Positions 8,985 to 17,140 of a stretch of DNA of 64,000 bases are shown in pieces. A model generated the notes under the pieces. It had not been told where the DNA came from. It saw only the letters and a list, made by a program, of their open reading frames with translations, and did no database searches. Location of the stretch: assembly GCA_964588335.1 (NCBI GenBank), contig CAZPOV010000005.1, positions 1-64,000 on the forward strand, given 5' to 3'. Every line of letters starts with the position of its first letter. The first letter of the stretch is position 1. Origin of the DNA: JAGQZY01 sp964588335 (GTDB taxonomy: Bacteria > Bdellovibrionota > Bdellovibrionia > Bdellovibrionales > JAGQZY01). Both the position numbers and the translations under genes were made by a program.

Positions 8985-9841
8985 GATTCACGGTTTGGCG
9001 AGCGTCCCCAAAGTTGATAATATTCATTATAAGGTTCTTTGAAAAACTCTGATTTAATATAGTGAAAACCCTCGTTTTGCAAATGCACTGTCGTTCCTGA
9101 TGTTTTTTCTCGCGCCCACATAATATGGGTGAATTCTGGGTATTCACTTTGCAAAATCTTGTTCACATGAAGAAAAAGTCGCTTGAAGTTTCCCTGGCAA
9201 CGAAACTCTGGCAATGTGGTTCCACGAACAATAGAGATAATATTGTCTCGGTACAAACTCAACCCAAGTATACTCTCTAACTCTTTCCTAAAGAGTCCAT
9301 AGTACCAAACGCCTTCTTGCCCAATATCAATCTTCTCCATTTGATGAAAAGAATTGGGGATCTCTGTTGTATCGAGGGGGCACAGTTCATAATTTGAATT
9401 TTTCGCTAGATCATCTAAAAAGTGAATAAAATTATTATTTTCCTCTTCCTGGAACTTCGTGTTCCATTTTCTGTCGTGAATTAATGGCTTAAGGGCCTGT
9501 CCGTGAGATACCAGGACCTCATTTAAAGAGCTGCACCCCTTATCAAAATTAAATTTCATACTGTAATACAGTGCGCTTATTTTACAGCCAGGGGCTGATG
9601 TAACGAAAACTGGTCGGTCGGAACTGATCAAGCTCTCTGGAGGGTGTTGGCAATGTTGTAAGAGCTCTTTGGAAAAATCTTGCTCTATCCAGGTTTGGTC
9701 TAGAGGGGCTTTAAGATTGACAATTTCGACACCCGATTTATTTAGTGCATGAGAATTGAGTGGTCGAGTCTCACTATCAATGTGAGATTCAATATTGTCC
9801 ACGATAACCATGTAACCTTTAGTGACCTGCGAAAGAACCAT
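8981..9841 (-). CDS. GNAT-like acetyltransferase
   Basis: 286 residues from the ATG at 9841, which has AAGG six bases upstream; the longest form starts at 9871. The C-terminal half fits the GNAT fold: RGTTLPEFRCQGNFKRLF (from about residue 206) resembles the acetyl-CoA-binding stretch R-x-x-G, followed by a helix and a late beta strand (NEGFHYI). The first half is not recognised. It would transfer an acyl group from CoA to an amine. It is transcribed against the flanking genes and overlaps the PP-loop gene by four bases at the 3' end. Confidence 0.6.
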   Translation of the reverse strand: MVLSQVTKGYMVIVDNIESHIDSETRPLNSHALNKSGVEIVNLKAPLDQTWIEQDFSKELLQHCQHPPESLISSDRPVFVTSAPGCKISALYYSMKFNFDKGCSSLNEVLVSHGQALKPLIHDRKWNTKFQEEENNNFIHFLDDLAKNSNYELCPLDTTEIPNSFHQMEKIDIGQEGVWYYGLFRKELESILGLSLYRDNIISIVRGTTLPEFRCQGNFKRLFLHVNKILQSEYPEFTHIMWAREKTSGTTVHLQNEGFHYIKSEFFKEPYNEYYQLWGRSPNRES

Positions 9842-9969
9842 GACAGACCTTAACATATTTCTTTTTTGCATTCAGGATATTTTTTAAATCTTGCTCTTGA
9901 GTCGAAAAGCATTAGAGGTTTTTAAAAACCCCGATTGCCTATTATACAAATAGAGATTAACCTAAAACT

Positions 9970-10758
9970 GTGTTTGTCGTAAAAGCTGATCAAAATAGAG
10001 TTAAACGTTTCTGGTCTCAGTTTGAGAAACAGCAGAGGCATTTTCCTGATGTTTTGCGGCAGTTGAAAAAGGTGCCCCATCTTCCGCTGAATTCGAGTGT
10101 TAAAATTGATCTTGAGAAGCTGAAGCGTGAATTGCTTCAGGTCCAAAGTTGGCACCCTCATATTCTCACTTCAAGCTCTATTTCTCGGCAGCACAGAGAA
10201 TTTCACTCGAAGAGTTACAAAGGTCAGACGTTTTATGACTGCATCGATGACAATCTTATCGGGATGTCAGATACGCCCACTGATCAAAAAGATATTGAAA
10301 GAGTTCAATTTGATGAAGGGGGTGTTGAGATTTATTTCCCAACCCCTCTTGGGCGCCAGATGCCTCATGCGGTAGAAATAATGGAAAGCTTTGGTCCACC
10401 AAGAAGATGCCGTGTGATTAAAACTCCACCCGGAGGTGGAATTGACTGGCACAGTCATCACCAAGGTCCTTATTTTCAAAAAGACTATTGTACCGTTAGT
10501 GTTGTTGTAACTATTGAAACCAATTTAGAAAGTATACACTCGGTTCGTATGGTCCAAGATCATTCCCGCTATTTAGAAAAGAACTATGAAGCGGGCTCCG
10601 CTTATGTCTTCAATTCATGGGAGGATCACTGTTTCTGGAACAAAGGAAGGACCGACCGAATCTGTCTCATTGGGTATTACTCGCCTACAAGTGCCAAATT
10701 ACTTCAGAATCTACAAGAAAATCTGAGGCTCTATGAAGGTAATTATTTTGAAAAATAA
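9970..10758 (+). CDS. Aspartyl/asparaginyl beta-hydroxylase-like Fe(II)/2-oxoglutarate oxygenase
   Basis: 262 residues from a GTG at 9970; an in-frame stop lies 13 bases upstream and no ATG follows soon, so the GTG is the best start, with no strong ribosome binding site. The C-terminal domain matches the AspH pattern: RCRVIKTPPGGGIDWHSH gives first metal-ligand candidates (H161, H163), AGSAYVFNSWEDHCFWN gives the distal His (H220), and R230 fits the 2-oxoglutarate-binding Arg. It would hydroxylate a small molecule or peptide side chain. The residues are seen; the substrate is unknown. The next gene overlaps it by 26 bases. Confidence 0.7.
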   Translation: MFVVKADQNRVKRFWSQFEKQQRHFPDVLRQLKKVPHLPLNSSVKIDLEKLKRELLQVQSWHPHILTSSSISRQHREFHSKSYKGQTFYDCIDDNLIGMSDTPTDQKDIERVQFDEGGVEIYFPTPLGRQMPHAVEIMESFGPPRRCRVIKTPPGGGIDWHSHHQGPYFQKDYCTVSVVVTIETNLESIHSVRMVQDHSRYLEKNYEAGSAYVFNSWEDHCFWNKGRTDRICLIGYYSPTSAKLLQNLQENLRLYEGNYFEK

Positions 10759-11593
10759 TATCAAAAGTAATAATGATATCGAGGCATACTATGATACTCG
10801 CAGTGATTTTGCACTTTATCCCTATGCCGAAGACTGGGGAAATGTAGTTAAAAAATTCGGTGATGGGATTGATTCACTTCTCAAGGATCTGTATCCAACA
10901 AAGAGTCCCGCTGAAATTTCATTTTACGACTGTACATGTGGCATTGGGACCCAAGCGATTGGACTTGCTGAGCATGGATATAAGGTTGTTGCAAGTGACT
11001 TGTCTTCTGGAATGTTAAGAAAAGCCATGTTTTATTCCCAGCAAAGAAACTTAAATATCAGCTATTTTCAACAGGACCTACGGAAGCCTTTTCCTGAGAA
11101 GTATCATGGTCAGTTTGATGTTGTCTCATCGCTAAACAACTCTTTAATATTTATTAGTAACGATGACGAGACCTGTAATCCACTTGTCAAAGCTTTTAGA
11201 AATCTCAATTCGGTATGTCGAAAAAATGGATTTCTAATGATCAGTTTGCGACCCTATGATGAATATTGGGCACAGCGCGTGTTATCTCCTCCGGGAAGAA
11301 GTCCCCATTTTAGGGAGGTCGGAGGTTTGTTTGTTAGATTTAAACAATCCTACGAATGGTTAAATGAAAAGTTCTACGAGTGCACAACAAGCTATGAGAT
11401 CAAGCCATCAATGGAAAGTAATAAAGTTGATCTACATCAAGAAAAAGTTAAGGTCAGGGCTTGGAGGAAGTCTGAAGTTGAGGAGTCAATGAGTCAGGCT
11501 GGTTGGGTTCTTCAAAAAACATTTGTTTATGAGGAGTCTGATACCCATTATCGCGAAAGGTATTTTATAGCTCGCAAGGATTCAAATCTTTGA
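10733..11593 (+). CDS. Class I SAM-dependent methyltransferase
   Basis: 286 residues. Motif I is DCTCGIGTQ (66-74), followed by the acidic residue pair region VVASDLS that holds the ribose of S-adenosylmethionine. The motif most resembles N-methyltransferases of the glycine/sarcosine type, but the substrate cannot be read from sequence. The ATG at 10733 has GAGG five bases upstream and lies inside the oxygenase gene, so the two are translationally coupled. Its 3' end overlaps the convergent gene at 11565 by 29 bases. Confidence 0.8.
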   Translation: MKVIILKNNIKSNNDIEAYYDTRSDFALYPYAEDWGNVVKKFGDGIDSLLKDLYPTKSPAEISFYDCTCGIGTQAIGLAEHGYKVVASDLSSGMLRKAMFYSQQRNLNISYFQQDLRKPFPEKYHGQFDVVSSLNNSLIFISNDDETCNPLVKAFRNLNSVCRKNGFLMISLRPYDEYWAQRVLSPPGRSPHFREVGGLFVRFKQSYEWLNEKFYECTTSYEIKPSMESNKVDLHQEKVKVRAWRKSEVEESMSQAGWVLQKTFVYEESDTHYRERYFIARKDSNL

Positions 11594-12458
11594 TCAACTG
11601 GTTTATGGGAATATAATGCTTGTCTCGTTTGTAACTATAAATTTTTTTAAGGTCTTCTTGTAACTCTAAGTAGTCTCCAGCTAATCTTTCGTAACCAGTT
11701 AACTTTTCTCTTATAGGCATTTCTGGCCAGTGATGTTTGGCAAAAAAAATCTTCCATAATCTATTGTTGTCCCAATTCATTTTTGGCGCATTATCAAGCC
11801 AGTGTTGGGTCAAAGGATCTAGTAGAAAAGAGGCCTGAATTTCGGGAGTAAATTTAAAAAAACGCCAACATGCGGGGTGACTATGCTCTTGTTGCCAAAC
11901 CCAGGGCAAAGCGTAGGAGCCTAGCTCAACAGAATAAAAATTTCTTGTTTCCTTTTTATATTCTATATAAACATCGCCATTACCGAAAACCGGGTAACTG
12001 TCGACAAGTTCCATGCGCTTAATATCAACGGCAGCGAAAGGCTCGTGCATTTTGTAACGCTTAAAGTAATCAGGGGCCTCAACTCTAAAGAATTGAATAA
12101 TGTCAAAAGGAATAACTTCATATTTAATTCCGTTAGCCTTACAGAAGTCAATCGCCCAAGGGATATCGTCACGACTTCGGTTTGGCAAATAAGAGAAAAT
12201 GGTTGCCGTAAACGGAATTTTTTTACTCAAGAAAGATCTTGCAACGATTTCGCTATCAATGCCGCCAGACATCATGACTGTGATTGGCATAGCTGCCGTC
12301 TCGTAAATATATTCTGCCGTTCGCTGACACTCGTCGCGAAAACTTAATGGATTTCGTGTGCAGCTATCAAAATATATTTCATACTCATCGTCCGACGAAG
12401 CTCGTTGTGAGTGCCCAGACCAGTTCCAATGGATATAATTGCCTTTTGAAATCTCCAT
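11565..12458 (-). CDS. Second PP-loop ATP-pyrophosphatase (asparagine-synthetase-like)
   Basis: 297 residues with the PP-loop SGGIDSE at 64-70. Like the protein at 7896-8984 it lacks a glutaminase domain and begins with a short N-terminal stretch containing aromatic residues (IHWNW). The two are distant relatives, not recent duplicates. Two ATP-activating enzymes in one seven-gene cluster suggest two bond-forming steps in building one product. It faces the other genes head-on, so it may mark the right edge of the cluster and have its own promoter right of 12458. Confidence 0.7.
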   Translation of the reverse strand: MEISKGNYIHWNWSGHSQRASSDDEYEIYFDSCTRNPLSFRDECQRTAEYIYETAAMPITVMMSGGIDSEIVARSFLSKKIPFTATIFSYLPNRSRDDIPWAIDFCKANGIKYEVIPFDIIQFFRVEAPDYFKRYKMHEPFAAVDIKRMELVDSYPVFGNGDVYIEYKKETRNFYSVELGSYALPWVWQQEHSHPACWRFFKFTPEIQASFLLDPLTQHWLDNAPKMNWDNNRLWKIFFAKHHWPEMPIREKLTGYERLAGDYLELQEDLKKIYSYKRDKHYIPINQLIKDLNPCEL

Positions 12459-12655
12459 TCTTTAAATATAACATTAGCAGAAGACTTTTTAAATACTGTA
12501 ATGCTTTACAATTGGGAATCTTTGTTGGTCATGATCGAGGGTGGTCGGTAGACATTCAACCTAGAGATCCACGGCTTCAGACCCTTAAGGAATGTAACAG
12601 CCAAATCATAGTCTGTTAGTACCAAGCCTATAACTCTTCTTAAAAATTAACTCTT

Positions 12656-13534
12656 TTATAGTGTCGAATGCTGAGCAGACATCTCACGCAAAAAACCTAA
12701 AAAATCATCCATTTGGGTCTTAGTTAAATTTTTATTATTTAGAAAATCAAAGAGTAGTCCATCAAAATACAGCGCTGCATGAAGGCAATCACTTTGTTCC
12801 TTTGAGTGGCAACTCCGAATCATGGCTTCATGAATAAGTTTTAGTGCTTTACGTTCAGGACTTAAATAAAAAAAGTACTTAAAAAGATAAGTCCGTTTGT
12901 CATTGGAGATCGCCGAGGCCACGTAACCTTGCCCAAAAGTTGCTTGATCAAAGTGAACGAAGGCGAGATACAGAAATCTAGAGTCTTTTGGCAATAATCT
13001 TATGTACTCATACCACGCCTCAAGGACATTTTTAGGGTCAAAATCCGGATAGGCTTCAAAAACATCAAAGTCTCCTTGGTTCAATGCGAAGGTATCTAAA
13101 AAAGAATACTCCTTTGGCAATCTAGCATTTATGTCTTCTAGTGCCTGAACTGTAGCTTCGGAAGGTCTCCAGCGGACAGGAGTCCTTTCAGTCTCGGTAG
13201 GGTCTCTTTGGACAAATTGCAGGTTTGACTCATCTAGCAGCGGTTTAAGATCAACATAGTCAGGGACCCTGGTCACACGAAAGCCAAATTCAATTGCAGA
13301 AAAACAGTTGATTTGGGTTATAAAACCGGTGACTTTCGTGCAGAAGTCAAATCCTCCGCTACCGCCAAAGCCATTGGCTGAAACGGTATCGAGAGGTAAA
13401 TCAATTAACGTCAGCCCAGAGTCTGTGGACTTATCTTGAGAAATAATATCCAAATGATCTTGCGCCTCACTATAAGATGGAAGCTGATAGGAAGCGAATA
13501 TAAAAAATAGCAATACGGTTAAACAGCGAATCAT
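12656..13534 (-). CDS. Secreted protein of unknown function, paired with a TIGR02147 regulator
   Basis: 292 residues with a signal peptide (likely cleavage near Tyr-Ser-Glu-Ala). A Gly-rich patch (GFGGSGGFDFC) and two or three cysteines precede a long helical region. No family recognised. Its start overlaps the stop of the upstream regulator gene by four bases (ATGA), so both are made from one leftward transcript; this secreted-protein-plus-regulator pairing recurs in Bdellovibrio-type genomes. Confidence 0.75.
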   Translation of the reverse strand: MIRCLTVLLFFIFASYQLPSYSEAQDHLDIISQDKSTDSGLTLIDLPLDTVSANGFGGSGGFDFCTKVTGFITQINCFSAIEFGFRVTRVPDYVDLKPLLDESNLQFVQRDPTETERTPVRWRPSEATVQALEDINARLPKEYSFLDTFALNQGDFDVFEAYPDFDPKNVLEAWYEYIRLLPKDSRFLYLAFVHFDQATFGQGYVASAISNDKRTYLFKYFFYLSPERKALKLIHEAMIRSCHSKEQSDCLHAALYFDGLLFDFLNNKNLTKTQMDDFLGFLREMSAQHSTL

Positions 13535-14322
13535 CGTTTTTCCTTTTCGATATCATGGGTGAGTGAAAAAAAACTACAATGCAACTGATACACATTGTCT
13601 TTCTGGGTTGAACTTTCACAGATAATGGAAATTTCTTCTGCTAGATTTCGGATTTTTTTTCTAATTAGAGGCAGGACATCCGAATTTGAAGCAATCATAA
13701 AACTGTAGGCTTCCCTTTCTTCGGGTGGAATCAGATCTATCGCCGCATGCGCTTTTCGTATGACTTGTTTTTGGAAGTTTTTTTTGCGGTCACTTGGTTC
13801 TTTTTTTCCATCCCATCGACCTTCAGTCAATTTTACTTCCCAGCGATCATCGCGAGTATCAAGGTGTCCTTGTTCATTCAGAATGAAAAGAGCTTCTTCG
13901 GTTTCTTCAGTTGTAATTCCAAGTTTCTTTGAGATCCATGGAATGTCTTTTACAAAGCAGCTCAATTTATGAAGCTCCAAGATTGCAAAAAAGTGCCATC
14001 TTGAAATTGGGCTAAAAATCTTATCGGAGAGTGATCGTCGGTCGTTGAAATTAGTTACCATATCGTCGATCGAGATATTCAACTGTGCAGCTAACCTGAA
14101 AGAAGTTTTATAGGTCAAAGGTTGTTTTTCTGTTAGTAACCTTAATAAAAAAGTGGGGTCAATTTCAAGGTCTCTTGCGTAGGCACGCACAGAGTATTGA
14201 TGGTTACTCTCTTTTCTTTGTTCGAAAGTTTCTTTCAAATGAGCAAGAACAGTCATTCTAACGTAGGTTTTAAGGCGTTCTTTATCGGAGGGCCTAGAAA
14301 ATTGATTCTTTAAACTCATCAT
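13531..14322 (-). CDS. TIGR02147/DUF4423 family regulator-like protein
   Basis: 263 residues from the ATG at 14322, with AAGGGGG about eight bases upstream; neighbouring TTG and ATG codons are alternatives. The N-terminal 100 residues form a lambda-repressor-like helix-turn-helix (YSVRAYARDLEIDPTFLLRLL), and residues about 110-263 fit DUF4423, a winged-helix-like domain (WHFFAILEL, WISKKLGIT). The family was defined from Fibrobacter and Bdellovibrio. It is probably a transcription regulator, maybe of the secreted protein it is coupled to; no target is shown by the sequence. Confidence 0.85.
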   Translation of the reverse strand: MMSLKNQFSRPSDKERLKTYVRMTVLAHLKETFEQRKESNHQYSVRAYARDLEIDPTFLLRLLTEKQPLTYKTSFRLAAQLNISIDDMVTNFNDRRSLSDKIFSPISRWHFFAILELHKLSCFVKDIPWISKKLGITTEETEEALFILNEQGHLDTRDDRWEVKLTEGRWDGKKEPSDRKKNFQKQVIRKAHAAIDLIPPEEREAYSFMIASNSDVLPLIRKKIRNLAEEISIICESSTQKDNVYQLHCSFFSLTHDIEKEKR

Positions 14323-14500
14323 CAAATTACCCCCTTCCTTTTTTTTGCTTTAAAAAGCAGATCGGCTCAGACCGATTAAATAGTGGAGAAGGTCGATTGA
14401 ATCCATGATTTATCCACAGAATGTAGTTAAATGCTGTAGTCAGGCATTTTATTCACCCCCGTAAATGGGGACTATTGTACGTATTTCATGGATTTTCGGT

Positions 14501-14526
14501 AAAACCCAGCACGATGGCTGGGTTTT
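14501..14526 (-). terminator. Terminator after the Cys-rich protein gene
   Basis: 10-bp perfect stem (14501-14510 with 14517-14526), six-base loop, ending in TTTT when read leftward. It lies 34 bases beyond the stop of the 14561-14929 gene. Confidence 0.8.
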
Positions 14527-14560
14527 AAATATCAACTCGTTTACTGTAGAAATCTTAGGG

Positions 14561-14929
14561 CTATCTGTGGCCACCACCAACTTCATTTGAGCTTCCATTA
14601 CTTTTTGTCTTGTGGGTACCACAAACGATGTCGCACTCAACATTTGCCGAAGCACAGTTGAAAGCAACTTCTGCGCGGGTTTTCCCAAAAAACACATCGA
14701 CCACTTCAACATTTCCAGCCGGTGTTCCTTTGCAGCGAAACCCACTGTTGCTGCAAAAGGCAGTACAATTGGTGTAGCCATCGCAAGCCGCTTGTGCAGT
14801 CTGTAGTGATGAAGTAATGGCGATGATGTCGTAATGCTCATCACCATTATTTGTGACAGCTTTGCAATTACCTGCGAATGCAGACGAGCCAATTAAAAGT
14901 GTAGATACAAGAACTAATATACGTAACAT
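14561..14929 (-). CDS. Small cysteine-rich secreted protein
   Basis: 122 residues. The ATG at 14929 has GGAGG five bases upstream and gives a good signal peptide (cleavage after Ala-Phe-Ala); a longer frame from 15007 is not supported. The mature part has about nine cysteines (CKAV, CDGYTNC, CSNSGFRC, CASANVECDIVC), likely all in disulfides, and ends in a Gly/His tail (GGGHR). This is the look of a small, stable extracellular protein. Family unknown. It has its own terminator and an unusual repeat-bearing upstream region. Confidence 0.8.
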   Translation of the reverse strand: MLRILVLVSTLLIGSSAFAGNCKAVTNNGDEHYDIIAITSSLQTAQAACDGYTNCTAFCSNSGFRCKGTPAGNVEVVDVFFGKTRAEVAFNCASANVECDIVCGTHKTKSNGSSNEVGGGHR

Positions 14930-15454
14930 TTTACCTCCGTGGTTAATTTGAGGTACGATTATCTTAGCAAAAGTTGTAGCGTCAAACCGTATCCTATTGC
15001 TGCACAACGTTTTACTTATTCGGTTTTTTTAAACAAAAAAACAACTACACTTATTCGCTACGCTTTAAATCAAAAAAACTAACTTAAAAATATAGCTACA
15101 CTTAATGTCTACGAGAAAAATAGAAATAATCAAAAAAATATTATTTTTTGAAAGGAAATAAAAATTTTAACTACACTTTTTTGCAACAGTGTTTTTACGC
15201 GTATTTATAAGTTTGGGATAAATTTGGCGAAAAAATATTGGTTTGCTTTGAAAGAGTTCAATATGTTTTTAATTCCAGACGGCATCTAGGATCTTTTCCA
15301 ATCATTTTTTTGATCCTTGTTTTTTAATTGGCCTGGATGTCGATCTAAATCGTTAGATTGATCGTAGCCAATACAATTCTGTGATTTTTTGGCCAACGCC
15401 AAACCCTAATTTAACGTTTTATCTTAATGAATGTCTCTTCAAAGGGGTGTGCAA
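14930..15454. other. AT-rich upstream region with ctacactt repeats
   Basis: About 520 bases without a gene. The octamer ctacactt occurs at 15045-15052, 15096-15103 and 15171-15178. The first two are parts of a longer direct repeat, ctacactta-4 bases-ctacg, each followed by an atcaaaaaaa stretch. The repeats lie 116-250 bases upstream of the leftward Cys-rich protein gene, so they may be binding sites for a regulator. Confidence 0.45.
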
Positions 15455-16216
15455 TTAGCGGCCATCTCGGGGGCATGGAGCTGTGGTTGCCCAGGTTCCA
15501 GAAACACATACTTGTGTACCGCTACCACCGGCATTACAGGAAAAGGTTTTTGTCGTTCCTGATGGTACCGTGCCAGTGCATGTTACCTGAGTGGAAGACC
15601 ATGGCATGGTGCTATTACACCCGCATTCATCTGATCCAGAATTCGAATTGCTTGAGGCGTTTCCGCTGCAGCCGGTAATCTGGTTACTGGCGCTAACATC
15701 AATAAAAAATGTTCCAAGGTTTCGTGTAAACTTCTGCACTCCAGCTTGTTTTTTAATGGGATTAAAGACGCCTCGGGCGGACACTAGGTATCGCTCAGCG
15801 CCGGCAGGTAAAGAAGACACGTGGGTGGCATCATGAAGAGTAAAATCCTCAACATCAAAATTGCCAATATTTTCCCCTTTTTTAATGATGGTACCATTAC
15901 TAAGTTCAAAGATAAAATCTTGGCCTGGTTGAGCAGCCGAGCTTTTAACGGAGGCTTGTGCAAGTCTAAAATCTTGCAGGGCTCCACCGTTTTGTACGCC
16001 ATCACCACACAGAGAATTGGAAAACGTGTTAAATTGAAAAAGGGTTTTTAGTTCCAGCAGGTCTTGCTTGGCTTCCAATTGATTGATAGAGCTCATCATC
16101 ATATTAACTGTCTGAACTGAAGCGGCTACCACAAGGCCCATTATTCCAACAGATATGATGGTTCCTAATAAGCTAAATCCTAAACTATTGTGAATTCCCC
16201 CAAAACGATTATTCAT
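15455..16216 (-). CDS. Prepilin-like protein with Cys-rich C-terminus
   Basis: 253 residues from the ATG at 16216. The N-terminus has a class III (type IV pilin) signal: short leader ending in Gly13, then FSLLGTIISVGIMG and a continuous hydrophobic helix. Position +5 after the cleavage site is Gly instead of the usual Glu, as in minor or K-type pseudopilins. The C-terminal 60 residues are rich in Cys, Ser, Thr and Gly (GCGCNSTMPW-like, ending CPRDGR). I infer a minor pilin or pseudopilin with a disulfide-bonded tip domain. No other pilus genes lie in this window. Confidence 0.75.
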   Translation of the reverse strand: MNNRFGGIHNSLGFSLLGTIISVGIMGLVVAASVQTVNMMMSSINQLEAKQDLLELKTLFQFNTFSNSLCGDGVQNGGALQDFRLAQASVKSSAAQPGQDFIFELSNGTIIKKGENIGNFDVEDFTLHDATHVSSLPAGAERYLVSARGVFNPIKKQAGVQKFTRNLGTFFIDVSASNQITGCSGNASSNSNSGSDECGCNSTMPWSSTQVTCTGTVPSGTTKTFSCNAGGSGTQVCVSGTWATTAPCPRDGR

Positions 16217-16432
16217 CAATTCATATTAACCTAAAAAGGAAATTAAATCCGCAACGGTTAAGATTTTTGTTTCAGATTGATACAACCTTGTAAGTTTCTC
16301 TAGGTCTTTTACGGAACAAGGACATGAGACAAAGTCGGCATTCAAAGTTTAACCTCGGATAAACAAATCTGACTCGTACTTAAATTGTAGAGTCTAATTT
16401 AAAAGACGAAAAATACATTCAAGAGCTTAAGT

Positions 16433-17062
16433 TTAAAAACTAATGCCTAGGCCAACATTGAATTGATTTCTATTTACGGTCGTTCGCTCGTCGAAGGCGG
16501 CTTCGGCCTCTTGGTTATAGCTAACCACCAAGCTGATTGACGACGTCACAAGAACACGAGACTCGATAGCCCAAAGATATCCCAAGTATTTGTCGATCTC
16601 AGTTTTTCTTTCTCCGACCCCGAGTATCAAGGCCCATTGGTAAGGCAGGGTTTTTATTCCAAAAAAATTCAAACGACCTTTAAGTGGAAGAACTCCTACA
16701 GTTAGATAATAAGCCTCTTTAGGAACCTCAGAGTTGATATCAACTCCTAGCAGCCCGAAGTTTTGCTCCACAGAATTTAAGAGAGCTGTTTTATCTGAAG
16801 AATAACGTCGAAACACGGCCCCGACTTCGAAATAATCATAGAAATTTCGGTTATAAGCGATCGATAGGTTATAAACATCAAGAAGGGGATTTCCATTCTC
16901 ATAGCCAACTGTCACATTTACCACATCGTTACCAAAGTCTGCAGACTGCTCTTTTACCAACAATTCGCCATAGGTAATGATTGGCTCAGGTTCGATCGAC
17001 TGAGCGCTCAATGGAGCTATACAAAATATTGTAATTATTAATTTTCTCATTATCATCACCAT
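16433..17062 (-). CDS. Outer-membrane beta-barrel protein (myxobacterial-type OMP)
   Basis: 209 residues with a signal peptide (cleavage near Leu-Ser-Ala-Gln). The mature part alternates hydrophobic and polar residues in about eight strands and ends in Phe (NVGLGISF), the signature of an outer-membrane barrel. It resembles the outer-membrane beta-barrel family found beside gliding genes in myxobacteria and Bdellovibrio. Starts at 17062, 17056 or 17050 are all possible. It is divergent from the ten-gene operon at 17141, so both promoters share about 80 bases, and it could be the outer-membrane part of that machine. Confidence 0.65.
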   Translation of the reverse strand: MVMIMRKLIITIFCIAPLSAQSIEPEPIITYGELLVKEQSADFGNDVVNVTVGYENGNPLLDVYNLSIAYNRNFYDYFEVGAVFRRYSSDKTALLNSVEQNFGLLGVDINSEVPKEAYYLTVGVLPLKGRLNFFGIKTLPYQWALILGVGERKTEIDKYLGYLWAIESRVLVTSSISLVVSYNQEAEAAFDERTTVNRNQFNVGLGISF

Positions 17063-17140
17063 CTTTTATGGAACACAGATTGCAAAACAAAAGTCCCATT
17101 ACCTTAAAATACCCTTAGGATATCTTTGGTGGGAGTGGTT

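Noticed and set aside
14449..14892. Alternative minus-strand frame over the Cys-rich secreted protein
   Set aside because: It lacks a start signal and runs through the terminator; the other frame has GGAGG and a signal peptide.
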